Positions 18,219 to 26,270 of a stretch of 51,246 nt of DNA are shown one piece after another. The DNA is taken from the NCBI GenBank assembly GCA_004020365.1, contig SAQR01000046.1, forward strand, positions 1 to 51,246, in the 5' to 3' direction. Made by a program: the position numbers and the translations under genes. Within the stretch, counting starts at the first letter, position 1; each line of letters opens with the position of its first letter. The DNA is from Mesorhizobium sp. (GTDB lineage: Bacteria > Pseudomonadota > Alphaproteobacteria > Rhizobiales > Rhizobiaceae). Under the pieces are notes generated by a model that was given only the letters and a program-made list of their open reading frames with translations, had not been told where the DNA came from and did no database searches.

Positions 18219-18815
18219 GTGCGCGATCTCAGAGGAGTGCGCATCCTGATCGTCGAAGACGATTGGGTGTTGGCCGGCGATCTTGCAAGATATTTCGGCA
18301 ATATGGGCGCGGTCGTCCTCGGACCTGCGGCGACGGTCGAACACGCCTCCATGCATACCGAGATGGCTGAGGCCGCGATCCTCGACGTCAATCTCAACGG
18401 CCGGCGGGTGTTTCCAATCGCAGACGAACTGATGCGCCGTGGCGTTCCCTTCGTCTTTTTCAGCGGTGACGAGGACATCGTCATTCCCGAACGTCTCCGC
18501 CACGCCAGCAATCTTCGAAAATCGTCGGATAGCTACGCCATCTTTGACGCCTTGTTTCCTCCGGAACCATCGGCCTTGGCGGGTCGCCCTGCCGTGAACC
18601 TGTCGGACAACGTGTTTTCACTTCTGCCGAAGCTCAGGCTCGCGGCGCGTCTGCTTCTGGGCGACGTTGGTGCTTCCGATCGGCTGGTCGAACGAACGCT
18701 GGAGCGCGCCATCGGCGAGATCGACAGGAGGCGGGCCGGCGTATCGACCGAAGACTGGCTGAACGGCATCATGCGAAACATCGCCAGATCGGGCGGAACC
18801 AGCCTGTTGCACTGA
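18219..18815 (+). CDS. Response regulator with C-terminal sigma-region-2 mimic (REC-sigma2)
   Basis: 198 aa from GTG 18219, one base after the NepR-like stop, with AAGGA at 18207; ATG 18177 is an alternative overlapping start. The receiver (about 7-115) has EDD (13-15), Asp56 (AILDVNL), FFSG and Lys101. Residues 136-187 align without a gap over 52 residues with region 2 of the sigma factor at 41187-41825, sharing LPKLR/IPALR, LVERTL/LVQETL, EID/NID, GIMRN/TIMRN and the conserved Trp-Leu. It ends eleven residues later with no region 4. PhyR has the reverse order (sigma2-sigma4 then REC), so this is a shuffled, shortened mimic. It probably sequesters a NepR-type protein when phosphorylated. Confidence 0.8.
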   Translation: MRDLRGVRILIVEDDWVLAGDLARYFGNMGAVVLGPAATVEHASMHTEMAEAAILDVNLNGRRVFPIADELMRRGVPFVFFSGDEDIVIPERLRHASNLRKSSDSYAIFDALFPPEPSALAGRPAVNLSDNVFSLLPKLRLAARLLLGDVGASDRLVERTLERAIGEIDRRRAGVSTEDWLNGIMRNIARSGGTSLLH

Positions 18816-18934
18816 GGCTGGTTTTTCCAAAAGTCCCGAAACGTGGGCAAAAACAGCGAGCTATAGTGAAGTTCTCTGGCAGAATGCGAGGCGCGCCTTA
18901 AGAGCTACCCGACACCACTGACATAGCAGCTTTC

Positions 18935-19204
18935 TCAGCCGTTCTTGCGGTCGACGAATTTGTTGAACCGGCTGGTTTTGCCGCCGCCGGTTTCGTCCTG
19001 GTAGAGGAAGGCCAGATCGTTCTCGTCGAAAATCCGGAAGAACTCATCCCATTCGATGGATTCGAGATTTTCCTCGGGCTCGCCAAAATCGATCCGCAAG
19101 ATGCCGCCCTCGCCCCTGGTTCGCACAACCGCAGGTCGGCCACCACGATCTTCGGCCCATTGGCGGATCTCGTCATGATTGGTGGTTGTTTTCGATTCAG
19201 ACAT
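18935..19204 (-). CDS. Conserved rhizobial small protein of unknown function
   Basis: 89 aa from ATG 19204, with AGGGAG 7-12 nt upstream; the longer frame from 19300 is not supported. The sequence has a compact alpha/beta look: HDEIRQWAEDRGGRPAVV, GGILRIDFGEPEENLESI, WDEFFRIFDENDLAFLYQ, then a basic tail. I recall close homologues across Mesorhizobium and Bradyrhizobium, sometimes mislabelled as glucan-branching enzyme; the function is unknown. It has no signal peptide. A weak EcfG-like box lies upstream (19339-19363). It converges with the REC-sigma2 gene. Confidence 0.8.
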   Translation of the reverse strand: MSESKTTTNHDEIRQWAEDRGGRPAVVRTRGEGGILRIDFGEPEENLESIEWDEFFRIFDENDLAFLYQDETGGGKTSRFNKFVDRKNG

Positions 19205-19338
19205 TGAAATCTCCCTTTGATCCAGGCTGTGCAGGCGCCTCGTGATCAGGTCTGGCTTGCTACGCGATACCCGTTCGACGACAGCCAGCTGCCCAGCCAC
19301 TGCTTCCCATGGGCCGCCACGGACCGGATGAGCGCCCT

Positions 19339-19363
19339 AACCCCAAACAAGCTGCAATGTTCC
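19339..19363 (-). promoter_or_regulatory. Weak EcfG-like promoter candidate for the 89-aa gene
   Basis: Read on the minus strand: GGAAC (19363-19359), 16 nt, GGTT (19342-19339), one base off the consensus CGTT. It is about 135 nt from the start codon, which is rather far. Confidence 0.25.
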
Positions 19364-19442
19364 AGCGCATCGCCCAAGGCTCGTTCGCCATGCGTTCACC
19401 TCAGGTTGCAGCCTCGCCAAAACCATCTTTGTTGAAGCAGAG

Positions 19443-19467
19443 GGAACAAACCTTTTGCCAAACAGTT
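19443..19467 (+). promoter_or_regulatory. EcfG-like promoter candidate for glycoconjugate arm A
   Basis: GGAAC (19443-19447), 16 nt, AGTT (19464-19467): perfect -35 and spacing, one base off in the -10. The same variant, with identical spacing, precedes the first gene of arm B (31217-31241). The start codon is 34 nt after the -10. Confidence 0.45.
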
Positions 19468-19501
19468 CGGGGCGCCAAGGCCAACTGCGTAAGGAGTTGT
19501 C

Positions 19502-20608
19502 GTGAAACGCATACTGGTTACAGGAGGGTGCGGTTTCATCGGCCGCCACGTCGTCCAGGAACTCGTTGAACAAGGTTATGCCGTCTGCATTCTCGATGCG
19601 CTGCTGGAACAGGTGCACGGCAGCGAGGCGATCAGCCTGCCGGCAGGAGCCGAGCTGATCAAAGGCGACGTTCGCGATCGCGACGCCGTCGCCGAGGCGC
19701 TCCAGGGCGTCGACGCCACCATCCATCTCGCCGCCGAAGTCGGCGTCGGCCAGTCCATGTACGAGATCGCCCGCTATGTCGGCGCGAACGACCTCGGCAC
19801 CGCCACTTTGCTTGAAGCGTTGATCAAACATCCGGTCGAGCGGATCGTCGTCGCGTCGTCGATGAGCGTCTACGGCGAGGGTCTCTATGCCACGCCAGGC
19901 GGCCAGCGCATCGACAATGCACGGCGGCAGGCGAACGACGTCAAGAGCAGCCAATGGAATCCGCTGTCGGCGGCGGGTGAAGCGCTGTCGCCGCTGCCGA
20001 CGGACGAGGAAAAGCCGGTCGACCTCGCCTCGATCTATGCGCTGACGAAATATGCCCAGGAGCGCGCCGTGCTGATCTTCGGCGATGCCTATGGCGTCGA
20101 CGCGGTGGCGCTGCGCCTATTCAACGTCTTCGGCGCCGGACAGGCGCTGTCAAACCCTTACACCGGCGTTCTGGCGAATTTCGCTTCCCGCCTCGCCAAC
20201 GGCCAGCGGCCGATGATTTTCGAAGATGGCGAGCAGAAACGCGACTTCGTGCATGTGCGCGACGTCGCCCGCGCCTTCCGCCTGGCGCTGGAACAACGCC
20301 AGGCGCGCGGCCACGTCATCAACATCGGCAGCGGACGGGCCTATGCGATCAGCGAGGTCGCCCGGTTGCTTGCCGACGCCATGGGGGTGCCCGAACAGCT
20401 GCCTGATATCCTCGGCAAGGCGCGCGCCGGCGATATCCGCAATTGCTTCGCCGACATCTCGAAGGCACGCGAACTGCTCGGTTTCGAGCCGCAGCACCGG
20501 CTGGAGGATTCACTCGACGAGTTCGTCGCATGGGTGCGCAACACGGTCGCTATCGACCGCGGCGCCGACATGAAACGGGAACTCGAAGAGCGAGGACTGG
20601 TATCATGA
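19502..20608 (+). CDS. NAD-dependent sugar-nucleotide epimerase (dTDP-rhamnose 4-epimerase-like)
   Basis: 368 aa from GTG 19502, preceded by AAGGAG. It is an extended short-chain dehydrogenase: Rossmann motif GGCGFIGRH near the N-terminus, Ser in SSMSVYGEG, and catalytic Tyr179/Lys183 (YALTK). The phrase GVGQSMYEIARYVGANDLGT and the insertion after VYGEG resemble dTDP-L-rhamnose 4-epimerases more than generic GalE. It should invert C4 of a nucleotide sugar in the cytosol. It is the first gene of arm A, overlapping the next by 4 nt (ATGA), so it supplies a sugar donor for the glycosyltransferases downstream. The exact substrate is not determined by sequence. Confidence 0.85.
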   Translation: MKRILVTGGCGFIGRHVVQELVEQGYAVCILDALLEQVHGSEAISLPAGAELIKGDVRDRDAVAEALQGVDATIHLAAEVGVGQSMYEIARYVGANDLGTATLLEALIKHPVERIVVASSMSVYGEGLYATPGGQRIDNARRQANDVKSSQWNPLSAAGEALSPLPTDEEKPVDLASIYALTKYAQERAVLIFGDAYGVDAVALRLFNVFGAGQALSNPYTGVLANFASRLANGQRPMIFEDGEQKRDFVHVRDVARAFRLALEQRQARGHVINIGSGRAYAISEVARLLADAMGVPEQLPDILGKARAGDIRNCFADISKARELLGFEPQHRLEDSLDEFVAWVRNTVAIDRGADMKRELEERGLVS

Positions 20609-21672
20609 GGCCGGACGGGTTTCGTGAAGCACCGGTTGCCATTGTCGGCGGCAGCGGCTTCATCGGCTCGAACCTCGCCGACAGCCTGTTGTCGGATGGG
20701 GTGCCGGTGCTGGTCATCGACAATCTCAGCCGCCCGGGCGTCGATCAGAACCTGGCCTGGCTCACGCAGAAGCACGGCAATCAACTCACCGTGGAAACCG
20801 TTGATGTCCGGGACGGAGACGTGCTGGCGCCGCTTTTGGCGCATTGCAACGCGATATTCCATCTCGCCGCGCAGACCGCCGTGACCACCAGCCTCGTCCA
20901 ACCAGCCAAAGATTTCGACATCAATCTTCGCGGAACCTTCAACGTTTTGGAAGCGGCTCGCCGCAGCGGCAGACGCATTCCCGTGATCTTCGCCAGCACC
21001 AACAAGGTCTATGGCGGCCTGCCCGACGTCACCGTGCGCGAAGAGGACGATCGGTGCGTGCCCTGCGATGCCGGCATCCACGCCAACGGCATAGACGAGA
21101 CCTGCGGCCTGGATTTCTGCACGCCGTACGGCTGCTCCAAAGGCGCGGCCGATCAATATGTGCTCGATTATGCCAAGTCGTACGATCTGCCGACCGCGGT
21201 CCTGCGCATGAGCTGCATCTACGGGCCGCGCCAGTTCGGCACCGAGGACCAGGGCTGGGTCGCCCATTTTCTGCTCAGCGCGCTTTCCGGCCGGCCGATC
21301 ACGATCTACGGCAACGGCAAGCAGGTGCGCGATATCCTTCATGTCTCCGACGCCGTTGCGGCCTATCGCGGGGTACTTGCCAGGATCGACGACATCGGCG
21401 GCCAGGCGTTCAATCTCGGCGGCGGACCGGGCAACGCCGTCAGCCTGCGCATGCTGCTCGAGGAGATCGGCGAGATGACCGGGCGGAAGCTCTCGATCCG
21501 CTACGACCGGGAACGCACCGGCGACCAGCCGTTCTTTGTCGCCGACACCCGCAAGATAGAAGCGACGCTCGGCTGGAAAGCCCATGTCTGCTGGCGCGAC
21601 GGCGTCCGCGATCTCGCCGACTGGCTCCGGCGTCATCGCCTCGAGCCTGAACCAGCGAGGTACGTGGCATGA
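20605..21672 (+). CDS. NAD-dependent epimerase (CDP-paratose 2-epimerase-like)
   Basis: 355 aa from ATG 20605, which overlaps the previous stop (ATGA). Extended SDR fold: GGSGFIGSN, then FASTNKVYGGLPD and catalytic Tyr175/Lys179 in CTPYGCSKGAADQYVLDYA. That last phrase is typical of CDP-paratose/CDP-tyvelose 2-epimerases. These invert C2 through a transient 4-keto step, which would give an unusual sugar. Real specificity cannot be read from sequence, and other nucleotide sugars are possible. It overlaps the radical SAM gene by 4 nt. Confidence 0.85.
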   Translation: MRPDGFREAPVAIVGGSGFIGSNLADSLLSDGVPVLVIDNLSRPGVDQNLAWLTQKHGNQLTVETVDVRDGDVLAPLLAHCNAIFHLAAQTAVTTSLVQPAKDFDINLRGTFNVLEAARRSGRRIPVIFASTNKVYGGLPDVTVREEDDRCVPCDAGIHANGIDETCGLDFCTPYGCSKGAADQYVLDYAKSYDLPTAVLRMSCIYGPRQFGTEDQGWVAHFLLSALSGRPITIYGNGKQVRDILHVSDAVAAYRGVLARIDDIGGQAFNLGGGPGNAVSLRMLLEEIGEMTGRKLSIRYDRERTGDQPFFVADTRKIEATLGWKAHVCWRDGVRDLADWLRRHRLEPEPARYVA

Positions 21673-22961
21673 AAGTCGCCCTGGTCAATCCGTTCTGGAC
21701 CTACGAGGACAGCATCTATTTCGGCTGCCGCCAGCCACATCTGCCGCTGGAACTGGGCTACTCGAAAGCCTTGCTGGAGGCCGACGGCCATCAGGTGCTG
21801 ATGCTGGACGGGCAAATCCAGAATCTGGACAACGCAGCACTTGCCGATCGCGTCGCCGCTTTCGCACCGGCCGTGACGGTCGTCAGCACGGCGCCGACCT
21901 ATTTGTTCTGGCGCTGCGCGCCGCCCGAGCTGCGTGTGCCCGCCGACTTCCTCAACCGCCTCGCCGGGCGCGGCGGCCGAACAGTGGCTGTCGGGCCGCA
22001 CGGCTCGGCGACGCCGGCGCCGACGCTGCGCAAGCTGGGCGTCGATGTCGTCGTGCGTGGCGAATGCGAAGAGATCGTCGCCGAACTCGCCCGCAGTGAC
22101 GATTGGAGCGCCGTGCCCCACACCGCTCGTCTCGACCAGGGAACTCTTGTCGGCGATGGCGGCGTTCACGCCAGTTCGTTTGTCGATCATCCGCCGCTCA
22201 GCTGGCCGTCCGATTGGATTGCCGCACATTCGCACCATCATCACCGGTTCGACGACGATCAGCTGGGTTTCGGAGCCGAGGTCGAGGCGTCTCGCGGCTG
22301 CCCCTACAATTGCAGCTTCTGTGCCAAGATCGATTTCCGCGACACCTACCGCCGCAGGAACCACGATGCGATCATCGCTGAAATCGATCGGCTGATCGGG
22401 CAAGGCGTCGGCTACATCTATTTTATCGACGAGATCTTCCTGCCGCAGAAGGCGCTGCTGGAGGCATTGGTCGATCGCGACGTCAAGTTCGGCGTGCAGA
22501 CCCGCATCGATCTTTGGAAGCCGGAGCTCCTCGAATTGCTGGGTGCGGCCGGCTGCGTTTCGATCGAGGCCGGCCTTGAAAGCCTGACGGTGGAAGGCCG
22601 GGCCATGCTAGCAAAGCGTTGCCGGCTGGGCACCGAGGAACTGGCTGCTTTGCTGGTCAATGCACGACGTCACGTTCCGTTCGTCCAGGCCAATCTGATC
22701 GGCGTCGTCGAGGACGATCCGGCTCTGGTCGATCATTGGCGCAAGCACCTCATCGACCGCGGCGTGTGGGCCAACGAGCCGGTGCCGCTCTATCCCTACC
22801 CCAGTTCGCCCAGCTATCGCGAGCTTTGGGGCGAGCCCGACGATCTCGCCTGGGAGCGCGCCCACGAGCATTATTTGGCCTCGTTCCAGACGTTCAGCGA
22901 TATCCAGGAGAAGCGTCCACGTGCGCTGGCCGAGTTGGAGGCGACATGTTGCAGTCACTGA
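21669..22961 (+). CDS. B12-binding domain radical SAM protein
   Basis: 430 aa from ATG 21669 (4-nt overlap with the previous gene). The N-terminal ~150 residues look like the cobalamin-binding Rossmann domain of the radical SAM/B12 class (PLELGYSKALLEADGHQVLM). The radical SAM barrel follows, with the CxxxCxxC cluster motif at Cys211, Cys215 and Cys218 (RGCPYNCSFC) and a downstream EAGLES phrase. Such enzymes usually methylate unreactive carbons or rearrange sugars and peptides. Here it probably modifies the glycan or its precursor. From memory, a TIGRFAM family (TIGR04295) describes this enzyme in a conserved rhizobial gene set called rhizo-twelve; no product is known to me. Confidence 0.85.
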   Translation: MKVALVNPFWTYEDSIYFGCRQPHLPLELGYSKALLEADGHQVLMLDGQIQNLDNAALADRVAAFAPAVTVVSTAPTYLFWRCAPPELRVPADFLNRLAGRGGRTVAVGPHGSATPAPTLRKLGVDVVVRGECEEIVAELARSDDWSAVPHTARLDQGTLVGDGGVHASSFVDHPPLSWPSDWIAAHSHHHHRFDDDQLGFGAEVEASRGCPYNCSFCAKIDFRDTYRRRNHDAIIAEIDRLIGQGVGYIYFIDEIFLPQKALLEALVDRDVKFGVQTRIDLWKPELLELLGAAGCVSIEAGLESLTVEGRAMLAKRCRLGTEELAALLVNARRHVPFVQANLIGVVEDDPALVDHWRKHLIDRGVWANEPVPLYPYPSSPSYRELWGEPDDLAWERAHEHYLASFQTFSDIQEKRPRALAELEATCCSH

Positions 22962-24046
22962 TCCGCCGCCCGCGGCGAATCCTGATGACCGTCGATGCCG
23001 TCGGCGGCGTCTGGCGCTACGCACTCGATCTGGCGCGGGAGCTGGCTCATGGCGGCGACAGCATCGTGCTCGCCGGGCTAGGCCCGGAACCGTCGGAGGA
23101 GCAGGCGAAGGAGGCACAGGCTTTCGCGGCCCTGGCGTGGCTCAAGACACCGCCGGACTGGATGACCCGCAACGAGAGCGATCTGGAAATGTTGCCGCAG
23201 GAACTGCGCGCGCTTGTCGGCGATTACGCGATCGACCTCGTCCATCTCAATGCGCCGACCCAGGCCGTGGGACTTGATCTGCCCTGCCCGGTCGTGACGG
23301 TCTCGCATTCATGCGTCGTGACCTGGCTCCACGCCGTCCGGGGACAGGTTGTGGACGGCGAATGGGCCTGGCAGAAAGACCGCAACAGACGCGGCTTCGA
23401 TTGGGCCAATGCGGTAGTCGCGCCCAGCCGCAGCCATGCCGACATGCTCGAGGCCTGCTACGGGCCGATCGCCCGGCTGAGCGTTGTCAGCAACGGCACA
23501 CGGCCGGGACCAAAGGCCGAGAGGCGCGAACCAATGGTTCTCGCCGCTGCGCGCTGGTGGGACGAAGCAAAGAATGCAGCTACGCTGGACCGGGCAGCAG
23601 CGCTGACGAAATGGCCGGTCTTTGCTGCCGGGCCGATCGAGGGCGGCGATGGCCAACGCGCCAATTTCAGCAATGTCGTTCCTCTGGGTTCAGTCTGCCA
23701 CGATCAGGTGCGTCGCTTGATGGCGGGGGCCGGTATCTTCGTATCGCCGTCCGTCTATGAACCCTTTGGCCTTGCCGCACTGGAGGCAGCGACATCGGCA
23801 ACACCTCTGGTGCTTGCCGACATCCCGACCTATCGCGAATTGTGGAATGACGCGGCCATGTTCTACGACGTCCACGATCCACGCGATCTCGCCAGATGTC
23901 TCGATTGTCTCTCTGACGACGCCCAGTACAGGCGCCGGCTCGGCGACGCCGCCGCACACCGAGCGCGCAAGTTTTCACCGGCAAGGCAAGCGGCGGCCAT
24001 GCACGACATCTACGATCGGGCCGCCCTGGCCGTTGCGGAACGCTGA
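22946..24046 (+). CDS. GT4-family glycosyltransferase
   Basis: 366 aa from ATG 22946, overlapping the radical SAM gene by 16 nt; the frame remains open further upstream but those residues are antisense-like. It has GT-B features: DAVGGVWRYALDLARELA near the N-terminus, HLNAPTQA, and a C-terminal nucleotide-binding half with SPSVYEPFGLAALEAATSAT, whose EPFGLAALEA motif carries the GT4 EX7E glutamates. It is a cytosolic retaining transferase. A second GT4 lies in arm B (37448-38512); the two are not closely similar, so they probably act on different steps. Confidence 0.88.
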   Translation: MLQSLIRRPRRILMTVDAVGGVWRYALDLARELAHGGDSIVLAGLGPEPSEEQAKEAQAFAALAWLKTPPDWMTRNESDLEMLPQELRALVGDYAIDLVHLNAPTQAVGLDLPCPVVTVSHSCVVTWLHAVRGQVVDGEWAWQKDRNRRGFDWANAVVAPSRSHADMLEACYGPIARLSVVSNGTRPGPKAERREPMVLAAARWWDEAKNAATLDRAAALTKWPVFAAGPIEGGDGQRANFSNVVPLGSVCHDQVRRLMAGAGIFVSPSVYEPFGLAALEAATSATPLVLADIPTYRELWNDAAMFYDVHDPRDLARCLDCLSDDAQYRRRLGDAAAHRARKFSPARQAAAMHDIYDRAALAVAER

Positions 24047-24048
24047 CA

Positions 24049-25179
24049 ATGCGGTTCCTGTTCTATACCCATTCGGTCGTTTCCGACTGGAACCACGGCA
24101 ACGCACATTTCCTGCGCGGCATTATGCGGGAGCTCGTTGCACGCGGGCACCAGGCGATCGCGCTGGAGCCAGCAGACGGCTGGAGCCGTTCGAACCTGCT
24201 GGCAGAGAAAGGGTCCTTCGCGGTCGAGCGCTTCAGAAAGGATTTTCCGGAGCTGATGTCGGTGACCTACGACGCCTCCTTCGACCATGAAGGATGGATT
24301 GACGACGCCGATGTTGTGATCGTCCACGAATGGACTGACCCGGACGTTGTCGAGCGCATCGGCAGGACCAGGGCGAATGGAGGCGACTTTACGCTTCTGT
24401 TCCATGACACCCACCATCGCGCCGTCTCGGCGACGCAGGCGATCTCGGCTCTACGGCTGGAGCAGTATGACGGCGTCCTCGCCTTCGGCGAGGCGTTGCG
24501 CGAAAGCTATCTTCGCGCCGGCTGGGGCAAACGTGCTTTCACCTGGCACGAGGCGGCGGATGAGCGCCTGTTCAAGCCGCACCCGGAGATCGACCCGACA
24601 GCCGAAACGATCTGGATCGGCAACTGGGGTGATGACGAGCGCAGTGCCGAAATCAAGGAATTCCTGATCAATCCAGTGGAAGAACTTGGCCTGGGTGGCA
24701 CTGTTCATGGCGTGCGCTATCCACGCGAAGCGCTCGCCGATCTTGCCGCAGCCGGCCTCGGTTACGAAGGCTGGATTGCCAATGCCGACGTGCCCAAGGC
24801 ATTCGCGGCCCACCGCGTTACCGTCCACATCCCGCGGCGCCCGTATCGGGAGAGCCTGCCCGGCATCCCGACGATCCGCATGTTCGAGGCGCTCGCCTGT
24901 GGCATCCCGCTCGTGTCGGCGCCTTGGGCCGATGTCGAACAACTCTTCAGGCCAGGCATCGACTTTCTTTTCGCGCGCGACGGATCCGAGATGTGCCGTC
25001 ATCTTCGCGACGTGCTGGACGATGCCGACCTGACCGCCTCTCTGGTGAGATCCGGCCTCGAAACCATCCGGAGGCGACACACTTGCCGGCACCGGGCGGA
25101 CGAGCTGTTCGACGTGCTCGCCGAATGCGGCAACCGCCAAGCCATCGATCGCATCGCCATAGAGGAGACAGTCGCATGA
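24049..25179 (+). CDS. CgeB-like glycosyltransferase 1
   Basis: 376 aa, starting 2 nt after the previous gene. N-terminal FYTHSVVSDWNHGNAHFLRG and C-terminal GIPTIRMFEALACGIPLVSA plus a DIEQLF-type phrase (DVEQLF) fit the CgeB-like family (GT-B fold, C-terminal half like glycosyltransferases group 1). CgeB was named for a Bacillus spore-coat maturation protein; the enzymatic activity is inferred from the fold. Its His-rich segment HDTHHRAVS is not shared with the two CgeB-like proteins that follow. It overlaps the next gene by 4 nt. Confidence 0.82.
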   Translation: MRFLFYTHSVVSDWNHGNAHFLRGIMRELVARGHQAIALEPADGWSRSNLLAEKGSFAVERFRKDFPELMSVTYDASFDHEGWIDDADVVIVHEWTDPDVVERIGRTRANGGDFTLLFHDTHHRAVSATQAISALRLEQYDGVLAFGEALRESYLRAGWGKRAFTWHEAADERLFKPHPEIDPTAETIWIGNWGDDERSAEIKEFLINPVEELGLGGTVHGVRYPREALADLAAAGLGYEGWIANADVPKAFAAHRVTVHIPRRPYRESLPGIPTIRMFEALACGIPLVSAPWADVEQLFRPGIDFLFARDGSEMCRHLRDVLDDADLTASLVRSGLETIRRRHTCRHRADELFDVLAECGNRQAIDRIAIEETVA

Positions 25180-26270
25180 AGATTGCATTTTATGGATCGA
25201 GCCTGCTGTCGTCCTACTGGAACGGCGCGGCGACCTATTACCGCGGATTGCTGAAGGCTCTTTCTCAGCTCGGCTACGAGATCACTTTCTATGAACCGGA
25301 CGTCTACGACCGGCAGAAGAACCGCGATATCGAGGCACCGGACTGGTGCAACGTCGTCGTCTACGAGGCGACCCCGCATGCGCTGATGCAGGTGGCAGCA
25401 AGCGCAGGCGCAGCCGACATAGTCGTCAAGGCCAGCGGAGTAGGTTTTGAGGACGAGGCGCTGCTGCGCGCCGTACTCGACCATGCCCGTACGGATGCGC
25501 TGACAGTGTTCTGGGATGTCGACGCACCGGCCACACTGGGCCAATTGCGCGACGAGCCGGACCACCCCCTGCACCGGGCGTTGCGGGAGATCGACCTTGT
25601 CCTCACCTATGGCGGCGGCGATCCGGTCGTCTGGGCCTATCGTGCACTGGGGGCTGCCGAATGCGTGCCGATCTACAATGCGCTCGATCCCGAAACGCAC
25701 CATCCGGTCGCCAAGGACAAGCGTTTCGCCTGCGATCTCGCCTTTCTCGGCAACCGGCTGCCGGACCGCGAAGCACGCGTCGAAGCGTTCTTCCTCGATC
25801 CGGCCAGCCGTTCGAGCGATCAGCGTTTCCTGCTCGGCGGATCGGGTTGGGGTGACAAGCAGCTTCCGGCAAATGTCGCATGGCTCGGCCACGTCGGGAC
25901 GCGGGACCACAATGCGTTCAACGTCACCCCCAAAGCGGTGCTGAACATCAGCCGCGACAGCATGGCCGCCAACGGCTTTTCGCCTGCCACGCGCGTCTTC
26001 GAGGCTGCCGGTGCCGGCGCATGCCTCATCACCGACGCCTGGCTCGGCGTCGAATTGTTCCTGGCCCCCGGGGAAGAGATCCTGGTGGCGCGCGACGGCA
26101 ATGATGTCACTGAGATCATGCGCACCCTCACACCCCAGCGGGCAAGCGCGATCGGCGCATCTGCGCTTCGGCGTGTTCTCGCCGAGCATACCTATGCGTT
26201 AAGGGCGGCTGTGGCCGACGCTGTCTTCAGGCGTCATTTCGAGCGCCCGACCGTGGAGGCAGCCGAATGA
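25176..26270 (+). CDS. CgeB-like glycosyltransferase 2
   Basis: 364 aa from ATG 25176 (ATGA overlap with the previous stop). Opens with FYGSSLLSSYWNGAATYYRG, the same S-S-x-W-N-G-x-A-T-x-Y-R-G signature as the CgeB-like proteins at 26267 and 32994. The middle has FWDVDAPATL and LTYGGGDPVVWAY. The C-terminal half has NISRDSMAANGFSPATRVFE and GAGACLITDAW, the donor-binding region. Clearly a paralogue of its neighbour, it probably arose by tandem duplication and adds another sugar. Cytosolic. Confidence 0.82.
   Translation: MKIAFYGSSLLSSYWNGAATYYRGLLKALSQLGYEITFYEPDVYDRQKNRDIEAPDWCNVVVYEATPHALMQVAASAGAADIVVKASGVGFEDEALLRAVLDHARTDALTVFWDVDAPATLGQLRDEPDHPLHRALREIDLVLTYGGGDPVVWAYRALGAAECVPIYNALDPETHHPVAKDKRFACDLAFLGNRLPDREARVEAFFLDPASRSSDQRFLLGGSGWGDKQLPANVAWLGHVGTRDHNAFNVTPKAVLNISRDSMAANGFSPATRVFEAAGAGACLITDAWLGVELFLAPGEEILVARDGNDVTEIMRTLTPQRASAIGASALRRVLAEHTYALRAAVADAVFRRHFERPTVEAAE

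Noticed and set aside
24999-26189. Minus-strand frame of 396 codons under the second CgeB-like gene
   Set aside because: Shadow frame; the plus strand shows conserved motifs and 4-nt operon overlaps.
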